Positions 38,793-47,963 of a stretch of DNA of 64,000 bases are shown here, piece after piece. The DNA is from Lyticum sinuosum (GTDB lineage: Bacteria; Pseudomonadota; Alphaproteobacteria; Rickettsiales; Midichloriaceae): positions 62,001-126,000 of the forward strand of contig NZ_JARGYU010000003.1 of assembly GCF_034471385.1 (NCBI RefSeq). Reading direction: 5' to 3'. Below the pieces are notes generated by a model that saw only the letters and a list, made by a program, of their open reading frames with translations, made no database searches and was not told the DNA's origin. How positions within the stretch are numbered: position 1 is the first letter of the stretch; every line of letters starts with the position of its first letter. The position numbers and the translations under genes were made by a program.

Positions 38793-39086
38793 TTATAATT
38801 GTGTTGATTGTTTTTTCATATAATGTGGTACTTGCATTTTTTTTGGTAATAAATTAGGGTCTATTTTTCTAACTAACCTTGCAACAGACTCCGTAGGTTG
38901 AGCACCATTTTTAATCCAATTAGAAAATTTTTCTGTATCTAAAACAACTTTTTTTAATCCACCTTTAACTATTGAAAATGGATCATAGTATCCCAGCTGT
39001 CCATTTTTTTTTGATGATGAAACTACGATTCTATAAAAGGGTCTTTTTTTTCTCCCTAATCTATGAAGTATGATTTTTACTGGCAT
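38793..39086 (-). CDS. rpsP: 30S ribosomal protein bS16 with a shortened loop
   Basis: The N-terminus KIILHRLGRKKRPFYRIVV is diagnostic of S16, and LGYYDPF plus ARLVRKIDP continue the family pattern. Normally VV is followed by an 'ADSRSPRDGRFIEK(I/L)G' segment of ~16 residues; here only SSSKKNGQ separates RIVV from LGYYDPF, a loss of about eight residues including the RDGRF core. A nine-A run in the DNA lies exactly there (near 39003-39011), so a slippage or assembly effect is possible, although the frame is intact. Usual neighbours rimM/trmD/rplS are absent. Confidence 0.92.
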   Translation of the reverse strand: MPVKIILHRLGRKKRPFYRIVVSSSKKNGQLGYYDPFSIVKGGLKKVVLDTEKFSNWIKNGAQPTESVARLVRKIDPNLLPKKMQVPHYMKKQSTQL

Positions 39087-39370
39087 TTTATAATTATCGC
39101 TTAATAAATATATTAACTTATTTTAAATTATTAAATTCTTGATTATTATATCTATAATGTGTTTATTAATTCTTACTATTATTTGTATTTTTTGTAATAT
39201 TAAAAACCAATAGAGATTCGATTATCATACAATAAAATAATATAAAATGCAAAAGCAAATGTTTTTAATAAATAATTATTTTTATAATTATTCTTAATAA
39301 AGAAAAATAAAATAATTATCAAATAATCTATCATTAAAGTAAAAATTTTTAATAATTTTTTAACAATTTT

Positions 39371-39601
39371 ATGAAAAATAATACAAAATATAATTACATA
39401 TATACATATACCTATAAAATATTAATAATAACAGTAATGATTTTTACATCTTCAATTTTTATGATTGGATGTAGTGATCATAAAAAAATAGCTTTAAGTA
39501 ACAAGTTAGGTTTACAAACTGATTCTCCACAACTCCCAATTGATCAAAAAAAATATAAAAAACTAATCATTCCACCTGAGTTAAGAGATAATAATAAATA
39601 A
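39371..39601 (+). CDS. Small predicted lipoprotein
   Basis: 76 residues: a Tyr-rich N-terminus, a hydrophobic segment ILIITVMIFTSSI and the lipobox FMIGC followed by SDHKK, so cleavage by LspA and lipidation at Cys are expected. The mature part is only ~42 residues and ends with LIIPPELRDN. A Pro-rich 'L.PPELR' ending is reminiscent of alphaproteobacterial DUF3035/BamF lipoproteins, but shorter; the link is speculative. A tandem repeat array starts 10 bp after the stop. Confidence 0.65.
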   Translation: MKNNTKYNYIYTYTYKILIITVMIFTSSIFMIGCSDHKKIALSNKLGLQTDSPQLPIDQKKYKKLIIPPELRDNNK

Positions 39602-39610
39602 GATAATAAT

Positions 39611-40010
39611 AAACAATATATCATAATTTTAGAACCAGAAAAACTAATTATTTTATCACTATTTAATATTAAGATGTAAGATTTAGTTTAATAACATTTT
39701 ATCACTACTTAATGTGAAATTTAATAACATTTTATTAATAAAACAATATATCATAATTTTAGAACCAGAAAAACTAATTATTTTATCACTATTTAATATT
39801 AAGATGTAAGATTTAGTTTAATAACATTTTATCACTATTTAATGTGAAATTTAATAACATTTTATTAATAAAACAATATATCATAATTTTAGAACCAGAA
39901 AAACTAATTATTTTATCACTATTTAATATTAAGATGTAAGATTTAGTTTAATAACATTTTATCACTATTTAATGTGAAATTTAATAACATTTTATTAATA
40001 AAACAATATA
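39611..40010 (-). repeat. 130-bp tandem repeats, three units plus a partial
   Basis: AAACAATATATCATAATTTT starts units at 39611, 39741 and 39871, with a partial fourth at 40001: an exact 130-bp period. Each unit contains TTAGAACCAGAAAAACTAAT, which matches an internal part of the adjacent minus-strand gene (TTAGAATCAGAAAAACTAAT near 40169), joined to its 3' end. The true stop codon of that gene (39981-39983) lies inside the third unit. Units differ by only one or two bases. Confidence 0.94.
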
Positions 40011-40682
40011 TTCATTTGATATAGTAAGAGTACTACCTAATATTCCATATTTCTTACTTATCCAATAAATATTATCCTCTGAGCCATCTGATTTATAATT
40101 AGTTACAGATATACTAACTCTACTGTCTGCAAGTAGCTCATTGTTATCATCTACCCAGCAACTTATCATTTTTATTTTAGAATCAGAAAAACTAATTATT
40201 TTATCAATATTTAATGTAAGATTTAATGTATATCCGCTATTTAACGAAATTAATTTTATATTAGCATTTTTAACAAATTTACCTTTTAAAGGTTGATTAT
40301 AATCAATATCATCATTTATATCATCATTATTGTTTTTATCATAAGAATATAAATCATTAGAATAATTATCTTTATCTTGATTTTCTTCACTATTGAGATT
40401 TTCTATATTTTTTATATCTCCATTTGTTGGATATTTTTCATTTGAATCTGTATTATAATTATTATAATTCTGATTATAATTTTCATCTGGAATATCATCA
40501 GATTCATAAGAACCTATACTATTATAATCTTCTTCTTCTAATAAATTATCTTTATTTTTATTATCATCTGAAGCATTTTCTTCATTATTAAATATAGATC
40601 TAGCATAAAGTGATACATCTTGATATAATACTGTTTTTGCGAATAATATAGTAAAAATGTAATAAAAAAATAATTTAATCAC
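39981..40682 (-). CDS. Secreted acidic protein, possibly DUF2155-like
   Basis: 233 residues. A hydrophobic N-terminus (LFFYYIFTILFAKTVLY) suggests export. Residues ~30-135 are an Asn/Asp/Glu/Tyr-rich low-complexity region. The C-terminal ~95 residues look folded: KGKFVKNANIKLISLNSGY, then ISFSDSKIKMISCWVDDNN and SRVSISVTNY. The 'A.I..L....G ... F..L.I....C' pattern resembles the DUF2155/COG4765 periplasmic proteins of alphaproteobacteria, including Rickettsia; this is by-eye only. Its last ~11 codons are part of the adjacent 130-bp repeats. Confidence 0.6.
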   Translation of the reverse strand: MIKLFFYYIFTILFAKTVLYQDVSLYARSIFNNEENASDDNKNKDNLLEEEDYNSIGSYESDDIPDENYNQNYNNYNTDSNEKYPTNGDIKNIENLNSEENQDKDNYSNDLYSYDKNNNDDINDDIDYNQPLKGKFVKNANIKLISLNSGYTLNLTLNIDKIISFSDSKIKMISCWVDDNNELLADSRVSISVTNYKSDGSEDNIYWISKKYGILGSTLTISNEYIVLLIKCY

Positions 40683-40859
40683 TGTGATTTAAAATTAATT
40701 TCTATATAAAAATACAATTTATACAATCATTATAAATTACTATATTTTATATCATTAAATATTAAAATTAAAAATCATGAATTTTAAAATTAGAAAAATA
40801 AATATAAATATATATAATATATAAATGTATATAATTGTATATAATAATTTTATTATTAA

Positions 40860-43385
40860 CTATATTAATATTTCTCCGGAAAATACCATAGTTGCAGGAC
40901 CATAAATTGATATATCTCTATTAGAAACTTTACTTATTAAATTTCCTCCTATGTTTTTTACAATAATCTCATCTTTTGTAATGAATTTAGCCATTAGTGC
41001 AGCAATATGACAAGCAGCAGATGCACTACCACAAGACATTGTTTGTTGTTTTACTCCACGTTCCCATGTTTTTATTGAGATATAATCGTGTTTAGGATCT
41101 ATAATCATAAAACTAACATTAACTCCATAAGGAAATAAAATATTACTCACTGATAATGATGCTGCCAGATTCATATCACAATCTTTTTCATTATCTAAAA
41201 CAATAACTAAATGATCATTAGCTATAGATACATGATAAACACCATTTGATTTTATAGGTAATTCAAGTACAACTTCACGAAAACGAAATTCTCCCATTTC
41301 AGCAATAACATCTCCTGATATTCCGATTTGATTTGATTTAGTTTGAATATTTAATAAATTAGTTGTTAATGATCTATTTTTTAAGTGCCAATTAAATAAA
41401 ATTCCATTTTGATTAATTTTATCATTTAAATTATTATTTTTTACATCATTTAAAAATAATATTTTATTATATTTTAATTGTTTATAAATGAATATCCATA
41501 AACCCAAACAACGCATCCCATTTCCACATGTAAGAGCCTCACTTCCATCATTATTATATATTGATATATTTGCTGAATCATTTTTTATATTACTAACAAG
41601 TATAATTTGATCACATCCTATGCCAAGATTACGATCACATAATAATGCAATTTCTTCTCCAATACTTTTGGAATGATAATTATTTCTATAATCTAAATTT
41701 TGTCTGTTTTCTGGAAATATCTCGTTATTATCGTCTATATCTATAATTAATATATCATTTCCAGAACCATGCATTTTATAAAAATTTACAACTTTTCTAT
41801 TAGAAGCTGAGTAAGAATAAAAATTTGTATTTTTTTCTAAAATCTGATCTGTATTAGACTTTATAGTATTATTTTCTATATTTATTTTTTCATGATTATT
41901 ATATGAATTCATTTTTTTATTCACTTGTATATTTCTAGCTAGAGCCATATACCCTTCTGGAATATCTTCTGTAATTACACTACCTGCTCCTATTTTAGTA
42001 TTATTATTTATTATTCTTGGAGATATTATACTAGAATTAGACCCAATAAAAGCATTCTTTCCAATAAAACTTTTATGTTTTTGTTTTCCATCGTAATTAC
42101 AAATTATAGTTCCTGCTCCAATATTTGAATCAGATCCAATTTTAACATCACCTAGGTAGGAAAGATGAGGAGCTTTAACATTATTCTCTAATTCGGCATT
42201 TTTAGTTTCAACAAAACTTCCAATCCGTGATTGATCACCAATTTTTGTTCCATATCTTATATGAGCAAATGGTCCAATTAAACATTTTGATTCAATTGTA
42301 CAATTCGTAAGAACAGAGTTTGATTTTATCTGGCAATCTTCTCCTATACTTACATTAGGGCCTATTATTACATTTGGTTCAATAATTGTCCCTTTTCCTA
42401 TTTTTGTATCATAACTTAACATTATTGTATTGGGTAATATCAATTTTACTCCTAAGTTAAGAAATTTTATCCTAAGTTCAGATTGAATATATTCTTCAGC
42501 TTTTATCAATTCATAAAGAGTATTTATCCCGATTACTTTTTCTTCTTGAATTTTAATATAATCTATTAATGCATTTCTTCTACTAGCATAATTATATATA
42601 TCAGTTAAATAAAATTCTCTTTCTTTAAAAGATTTGATTTTCTCACTACTATTATTTTGATTTTCTCTATATTCTTCTACATTTTCTAAATTATTAACAT
42701 ATGTAGAATTATTTATATATTGAATTTCATTCAAATAATCAGATAAATGGTATTTATATGATTCAACAAATTCTTTTAATAATGAATAATTGCATGCAAT
42801 CATCCCAGCATTACATAATTTATTCTTTTTTTGCTCCTCTGAGCATTCATTATCTTCAACAATTTTTATATGATTATTAGAAATTTCAACCCTACCATAT
42901 GAAAATGGATTTTCAGATGTAAAAAAAGCCCCAACAAGTTGAGCACCATTATAGACCTTTTCTAACATAATATTTATATCTTCTGGTCTGATAAATGGAA
43001 CATCGCCATAGAGTACTAATCCTATTGTTTTATCATCTGATTTACTATCTATAGCATTGTTACCATACTTGATTGCACATAAAACAGCATCTCCCGTACC
43101 ATTACTTTCTTCTTGATTTATTATTTGAATTTTGAGCTCTGGATAATAACTCAATAATTCATTAAATTCTTGATTATTTATTATATCACTATTAACAACT
43201 ATAGCAGTATAATCAATAAAACTCTCTTTTAATCCATACTTTATAGCATCTAAAACATAACTAATAATATGTTTATTAGCTATTTTATGTAAAACTTTTG
43301 GTAAATTTGAATTCATTCTAGTTCCTCTTCCTCCTGATAAAATGATAGGAATAATTTTATATTGATTGTGTGAAAATTTTGACAT
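40860..43385 (-). CDS. glmU-dapF: GlmU-DapF fusion: UDP-GlcNAc pyrophosphorylase/acetyltransferase joined to diaminopimelate epimerase
   Basis: A single 841-codon frame. Residues 1-488 are a complete GlmU: uridylyltransferase motif SGGRGTRMNSNLPKVLHKIA, then a left-handed beta-helix acetyltransferase with PHLSYLGDVKIGSDSNIGAG and TIICNYDGKQKHKSFIGK. An Asn-rich linker of ~40 residues follows. From ~530 a complete DapF begins: FYKMHGSGNDILIIDID, DRNLGIGCDQI, NNDGSEALTCGNGMRC with Cys620, and QQTMSCGSASAAC with Cys785, the two catalytic thiols. GlmU makes UDP-GlcNAc and DapF makes meso-diaminopimelate, both peptidoglycan precursors. They are normally separate proteins; in Rickettsia-type genomes dapF typically lies near mtaB/ftsY, where it is missing here. 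Confidence 0.93.
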   Translation of the reverse strand: MSKFSHNQYKIIPIILSGGRGTRMNSNLPKVLHKIANKHIISYVLDAIKYGLKESFIDYTAIVVNSDIINNQEFNELLSYYPELKIQIINQEESNGTGDAVLCAIKYGNNAIDSKSDDKTIGLVLYGDVPFIRPEDINIMLEKVYNGAQLVGAFFTSENPFSYGRVEISNNHIKIVEDNECSEEQKKNKLCNAGMIACNYSLLKEFVESYKYHLSDYLNEIQYINNSTYVNNLENVEEYRENQNNSSEKIKSFKEREFYLTDIYNYASRRNALIDYIKIQEEKVIGINTLYELIKAEEYIQSELRIKFLNLGVKLILPNTIMLSYDTKIGKGTIIEPNVIIGPNVSIGEDCQIKSNSVLTNCTIESKCLIGPFAHIRYGTKIGDQSRIGSFVETKNAELENNVKAPHLSYLGDVKIGSDSNIGAGTIICNYDGKQKHKSFIGKNAFIGSNSSIISPRIINNNTKIGAGSVITEDIPEGYMALARNIQVNKKMNSYNNHEKINIENNTIKSNTDQILEKNTNFYSYSASNRKVVNFYKMHGSGNDILIIDIDDNNEIFPENRQNLDYRNNYHSKSIGEEIALLCDRNLGIGCDQIILVSNIKNDSANISIYNNDGSEALTCGNGMRCLGLWIFIYKQLKYNKILFLNDVKNNNLNDKINQNGILFNWHLKNRSLTTNLLNIQTKSNQIGISGDVIAEMGEFRFREVVLELPIKSNGVYHVSIANDHLVIVLDNEKDCDMNLAASLSVSNILFPYGVNVSFMIIDPKHDYISIKTWERGVKQQTMSCGSASAACHIAALMAKFITKDEIIVKNIGGNLISKVSNRDISIYGPATMVFSGEILI

Positions 43386-43738
43386 AAAAATATTTAATAT
43401 AATTTATATATATAATATAAAATAATTGTTATTTGATAAATTTTACTAAAATATGCTCAATTTAAATAAATTTTATAATATATTAATTTTAACCTATGAT
43501 TATTACACATACATCATATACATATTAATTGATGTGTATATAATTATGATAAAATTTAAAAGATCATGGAAGTCAGTTTCAATCTAAAAAAATAAAAAAA
43601 ATAAAAAAACTTTATCTATTTTTAGATACTACATATCTATAAATATTATAGATATTATAGATATAAATTCCGCATTTTCATAGTTTCTATTTATAATTTA
43701 TTTATATATATTCATTTATTATATATTCATTTTTCTAC
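43386..43738. other. Gene-free spacer upstream of tRNA-His
   Basis: A+T-rich, with short direct repeats of ATTATAGAT around 43640-43660 and a homopolymer-rich AAAAAAATAAAAAAAATAAAA stretch near 43590. It contains the upstream region of the minus-strand glmU-dapF gene. No ORF or stable RNA recognised. Confidence 0.4.
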
Positions 43739-43767
43739 TTGCTATTTATAAGATAAAATTATAAAAT
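43739..43767 (+). promoter_or_regulatory. Probable promoter of tRNA-His
   Basis: TTGCTA (43739-43744), a 17-bp spacer, then TAAAAT (43762-43767) give a reasonable -35/-10 pair. Predicted initiation at ~43774 is about five bases before the tRNA 5' end, consistent with a short leader removed by RNase P. Confidence 0.5.
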
Positions 43768-43778
43768 CACTCCATTGT

Positions 43779-43856
43779 GGCGAGTGTAGCTCAGTCGGTT
43801 AGAGCGCAGGTTTGTGGTACCTGAGGTCGCGGATTCGATCTCCGTCACCCGCCCCA
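43779..43856 (+). tRNA. tRNA-His (anticodon GTG)
   Basis: The extra G(-1) at 43779 opposes C73, the identity feature of tRNA-His. The acceptor is GCGAGTG with CACCCGC (one A-C mismatch at pair 4), the D arm AGCTCAGTCGGTTAGAGC, the anticodon loop TTGTGGT (anticodon GTG) and the T loop GATTCGATCT. CCA is encoded at 43854-43856. Confidence 0.94.
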
Positions 43857-44092
43857 CATTAAGTTTTATATATAAAATAAAAAAAATATATTAAAAATTG
43901 GTCTTAAAAGTAATAAACTCTTAGCAATATAAGACAAATAAATTATATAAATTAATGCTTTTTTATTTGTATACTGATATTTAAATATGGTATATTTATC
44001 TCTATTGACATTTAATTAAATATTTCTAAAATAGTAGAAAAGTTAATTAATAAGAATTAAATAAAAAAATAAATAAATAAAAATTTAACAAA

Positions 44093-44479
44093 ATGACTAA
44101 TCGTCACAAAAATACAAAATTTGGTAGAAAATCAGGTCATCGTAAGGCATTGATTCGCAACTTAGCTAAAGCAATCATTCAACATAGACGTATAGAAACA
44201 ACTTTAATTAAAGCAAAAGATATACGTGGCACTGTTGAGAGACTTGTTACAATAGCAAAAAGAGGTACATTACATTCCTATAGGACTATAATCAGTAGAT
44301 TAGGAAATGATAGTAAAATTGCTAAAATATTATACGATGAAATTGCGCCAATTTATAAAAAAAGACCAGGAGGATACTTAAGAATAATGAGACATGGTTT
44401 CAGAACTGGTGATTCTGCACCAATGGCAATAATAGAGTTTATTGGATACGATCCAGATACAAGATCTATAAAAGCTTAA
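44093..44479 (+). CDS. rplQ: 50S ribosomal protein bL17
   Basis: The N-terminal block FGRKSGHRKALIRNLAKAII and the tRNA-exit-tunnel region RRIETTLIKAKDIRG identify L17; IAPIYKKRPGGYLRIMRHGF is the conserved C-terminal part. At 128 aa it has normal length. In most bacteria rplQ ends the alpha operon after rpoA; here it stands alone between tRNA-His and manB. Confidence 0.97.
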   Translation: MTNRHKNTKFGRKSGHRKALIRNLAKAIIQHRRIETTLIKAKDIRGTVERLVTIAKRGTLHSYRTIISRLGNDSKIAKILYDEIAPIYKKRPGGYLRIMRHGFRTGDSAPMAIIEFIGYDPDTRSIKA

Positions 44480-44509
44480 CTTTCTTATATCAAATAATAA
44501 ATAAGATTT

Positions 44510-44533
44510 TTCTTTGTAAAAAGAAGCTTTTTT
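44510..44533 (+). terminator. Possible rplQ terminator
   Basis: TTCTTT (44510-44515), loop GTAA, AAAGAA (44520-44525), then GC and six T. The stem is only six A/T-rich pairs, so this is weak but well placed, 30 bp after the rplQ stop. Confidence 0.4.
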
Positions 44534-45016
44534 AAAATTCTAATTTAGAATAACTTATAAATATCTTTTTGTCAGTTGAAAAGTTATTTTATAATACTTT
44601 AATTATTTTTAGTGAATTGTATGTTTAACACAAAAACTTAGATACTTTCTATACATACGTTCGCTAATGCATAAATCTATGCATTTTTCAATTTTTTATA
44701 TATATTATTAAACTTATTAATAATTAAATATATTTTCAAAATATATTTTTAATATATTAAATAATTTTTTGTTAAAATTACAGCTTTTTATATTAAAATT
44801 AAATATTATATTTAATAATTCTCATATCGAAAAAATTTATTTTCGTATTGAAAGAATATAATAAAATTTTTTAAAATAAAAAATTATTAACATACTAATG
44901 AATTACCAAAAAATATTTTTTTTGGTTTATTTCATTAAAAGTCAAAAAATTAATTATTAAGTTTTTATATTTTTTAAATCTTTTGTTAAAGATTCTTTTT
45001 AATTGTATTTTATTCA
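44534..45016. other. Gene-free spacer between rplQ and manB
   Basis: A+T-rich with no ORF. A less A+T-rich bit, CATACGTTCGCTAATGCATAAATCTATGCATT near 44655-44685, contains the short repeat ATGCATAAATCTATGCAT, which could form a small hairpin. Function unknown. Confidence 0.4.
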
Positions 45017-46945
45017 ATGTTTAATTCTTATGACTTAAGAGGAATTTATAGGAAATCAATCAAGGAAGATATGATTTTTTCTTTATTGTATGGATTAGTA
45101 AAAGATGCACAAAATGAGGAATTAAAGAACAATTATCCAAATAATAATTTTTCATATAAATATAATACACAAGAAAATAATCTACAAGAAAATGATAATA
45201 ATAACCAAGAAGAACAACGGTTAGATTCACAAATAAATCCACAAAAAAAAATAAATTTAGAAGTAACAGTAAGAATTGCTTATGATTTTCGTTCTTCTTC
45301 TTATTCTTTGGCAAATGCAGCAAGAATTGGTGTAACTGCAGCAGGAGGATCTGTTGATAATTTAGGTATAATACCTATACCTATTTTATATTATATATCT
45401 CACGTAGATAATTATCTTAATACAGAAGATAATTTATCTGAAAATCTAATAACTTTAAAAGATTTTCAACAAAATACAAAAAAAAATAACAAAATACAAA
45501 ATAAAAAAGCTATAATTCATATAATGATTACAGCTTCTCATAATTCAGAAAGTTATAGTGGAATTAAAATTTTATATAGAGATCGTAGCTTAAATGGATC
45601 AGAAATGATGACAATTATTAATAATTATCAAAATATTTCTTATTTATTTGACAAATATAATGAATCTAATAATTATTTTAATATAAACAATAGTAATAAG
45701 TATTGGTGTGATAATTATATATTATATCTTAATAATACTATTAATAATAAAAATATTTTTTGTAATGTTTCTCAAAAATATCATTCCTCAGATATAAAAT
45801 TAAAAGTTGTATGGAATCTTGGTAAAAGCACAATGCTATCTATTATTCCTAAAGTTATTAATATTTTAGATAATAAATTCTCAAAAAAAATTACGCATTT
45901 TATTAATACCAATACATTATCATGGGATTATAATCCATATAGTAATTCTGCTCAATTTGATAGTTTAAATGAAATAAAGAATAAAGAGAAGGTTATATGT
46001 TTTAGCTTTGATGGAGATGGTGATAGAATATCATTAATAGGGTATAAAGTAGGAGGTAATATTTTAGATAATGTAGTAGAATATAATAATAATTTCAATA
46101 TTCATGAAAATATATCTATAATTGAAAATATAATAATATTTTTACTAAAATTTATTAATTTTCCTATTAATACAGAAAAAAATATTTTTTATGATAAATT
46201 TATAATACTTTATGATGTTAATACTTCAAAAAGATTTATAAATTATATATCTAAAGAATATCCTAATATTATAGGTAAATTTTGTACAAATGGTCATACT
46301 AGTATAAAAAATATTATGAAAAATAATAAAGATATTATCATATCTTTTGAAAGTAGTGGACATATTTATATTAGACAAAAAATTTTCAATAATTACGCAA
46401 TTTATGAAGATCCTATATTAGTATCTTCATTAATAATAAGTATTTTAGTTAATAATAACTTGAATGATAATAATTCGCTAAAAATTGATTATGAAAATAA
46501 TTGTACAAGTAAAAAAATCATTCCGAAAGCTAAAATAAAAATAATAGAAATTAAATTATCAAAATTTTATAATAAAATCAATAAATCTCTAATAATTAAA
46601 AATATTATTTATTATTTTTATAAATATAAAAGAAAATATTATTATAATAATAAATCTATAAAATATAAAAAAAATAATTCTAATTTTTATGAAATAGATT
46701 ATAAAGATCAACATTCTATTAGAATTAGTAACAAAATATCATATTTTAGTATGCATTTTTCTAGAACTGAAGATATTTTACGTATAAAAATTGATACTAT
46801 AGGAAATATCAATAAAATCTATATAGAGATAGTAAGTGCTATACTAAATAAGAAAATAATTTCTATTAAACAGAAAAATTTAATTAAAAAGTTTTTGAAT
46901 ATATTAAAGAGTATTAAAAAGAATATTAAAAGAAATATCTATTAA
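45017..46945 (+). CDS. manB: Phosphomannomutase/phosphoglucomutase with Asn-rich inserts
   Basis: An alpha-D-phosphohexomutase that interconverts the 6- and 1-phosphates of mannose or glucose. Signatures: SYDLRGIYRK at the N-terminus, the phosphoserine loop MITASHNSESYSGIKI, the metal loop FSFDGDGDRISLIG, the sugar-binding ISFESSGHIYIR and the phosphate-binding FSRTEDILRIKID at the C-terminus. At 642 aa it is ~180 residues longer than usual, the excess being Asn/Tyr/Lys/Ile-rich inserts between conserved blocks, especially at residues ~35-75 and ~500-570. It would supply mannose-1-phosphate to ManC at 19879. Its 3' end overlaps the next, convergent gene by 20 bp. Confidence 0.88.
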   Translation: MFNSYDLRGIYRKSIKEDMIFSLLYGLVKDAQNEELKNNYPNNNFSYKYNTQENNLQENDNNNQEEQRLDSQINPQKKINLEVTVRIAYDFRSSSYSLANAARIGVTAAGGSVDNLGIIPIPILYYISHVDNYLNTEDNLSENLITLKDFQQNTKKNNKIQNKKAIIHIMITASHNSESYSGIKILYRDRSLNGSEMMTIINNYQNISYLFDKYNESNNYFNINNSNKYWCDNYILYLNNTINNKNIFCNVSQKYHSSDIKLKVVWNLGKSTMLSIIPKVINILDNKFSKKITHFINTNTLSWDYNPYSNSAQFDSLNEIKNKEKVICFSFDGDGDRISLIGYKVGGNILDNVVEYNNNFNIHENISIIENIIIFLLKFINFPINTEKNIFYDKFIILYDVNTSKRFINYISKEYPNIIGKFCTNGHTSIKNIMKNNKDIIISFESSGHIYIRQKIFNNYAIYEDPILVSSLIISILVNNNLNDNNSLKIDYENNCTSKKIIPKAKIKIIEIKLSKFYNKINKSLIIKNIIYYFYKYKRKYYYNNKSIKYKKNNSNFYEIDYKDQHSIRISNKISYFSMHFSRTEDILRIKIDTIGNINKIYIEIVSAILNKKIISIKQKNLIKKFLNILKSIKKNIKRNIY

Positions 46946-47936
46946 TTATAGATTTTAATTTCATAATTGCTTTGTTTATATTATCATTTTTTGTTTTATT
47001 AAACAGAAAAGTCTCAGTGTTATTTTTATTCACAAATTCATTAAAAATAATATCCCATTTGCTTTCTTCCTCTTTAGGTATAGTATAAACTTGTTCAAGT
47101 GGTAAAATTTTATTTTGTAGCCCTAATACAACTCCAGATATACAAACTAAAATTAAAAAATAAAGTGACATTTCACCACCTCCAAGTCTATATTCAATTC
47201 TTCTTTGTAAATTATTGCTCTCAGGAATTCTAATAGCTGTATATCTATTATTTACACCCCAATTTGATGTACAAGGGGCCATAAATTTTGAAGCATTACT
47301 ATGTTTTAATCTAGATATTTGTTCTGGAAAATAATCACAAATTATAGGAATTATCTCATCAGTAATTCTAAGAATACCTGCAATGCTTTGTTGTAATATA
47401 TCATTAGTTGTAATATTTTCATAAGAAAATATATTGCTTAATAAATATTTCTTTTGATAATTTAAATTAGTATTAAAATTTATATTATTATCAGAATTAT
47501 TCAATGAATCATATAAATTTGCTCTATCTTTATCATGAAGGGATATATTAATTTGAAGAGATGAACCGTAATCATCTAGTTTAGGTTTTGGGGAAAAATC
47601 AGCAAAAAAATTATATACTTCTGCAATATTTTTTATCATAGAAATTATTTTATCATAATCTTCAAAGATATTATTAATATTACTTGTTAATTCCATTAAA
47701 GGTAGTACTATTTCATACTGATCTATGCCTCTTTCTTTTTTAAAAAGAATTTTATTTATTTGAGAATATTTTAAATATTTAAAATATTTTTCTATTTCAT
47801 ATTCAAATGTTAAAATTATATTATTTTCATCGGTTTGATCACAATTTTTAGAAAAAAGATAGAATTCAACTTCTATTCCAATAACTGGAAATAAATTATA
47901 ATTTTTATTTAAGTAATTTATTAACTTTTTCAGCAA
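46926..47936 (-). CDS. Glutamine-synthetase-family catalytic domain protein
   Basis: A 336-residue protein carrying only the GS catalytic domain, without the usual N-terminal beta-grasp. Motifs: GIEVEFYLF (first metal Glu pair), KKERGIDQYEIVL, FADFSPKP, GSSLQINISL (normally GSGMHVHQSL, with the His lost), SKFMAPCTSNWGVNNRYTAIRIP and RRIEYRLGGGEMSLY. Several conserved positions are changed, so it may ligate another amine to glutamate or act on a different substrate; true glutamine synthetases are ~440-470 aa. It converges on manB with a short overlap. The start ATG is at 47936. Confidence 0.78.
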   Translation of the reverse strand: MLKKLINYLNKNYNLFPVIGIEVEFYLFSKNCDQTDENNIILTFEYEIEKYFKYLKYSQINKILFKKERGIDQYEIVLPLMELTSNINNIFEDYDKIISMIKNIAEVYNFFADFSPKPKLDDYGSSLQINISLHDKDRANLYDSLNNSDNNINFNTNLNYQKKYLLSNIFSYENITTNDILQQSIAGILRITDEIIPIICDYFPEQISRLKHSNASKFMAPCTSNWGVNNRYTAIRIPESNNLQRRIEYRLGGGEMSLYFLILVCISGVVLGLQNKILPLEQVYTIPKEEESKWDIIFNEFVNKNNTETFLFNKTKNDNINKAIMKLKSIINRYFF

Positions 47937-47963
47937 ATTTATATTATTTAATTAATATATATT

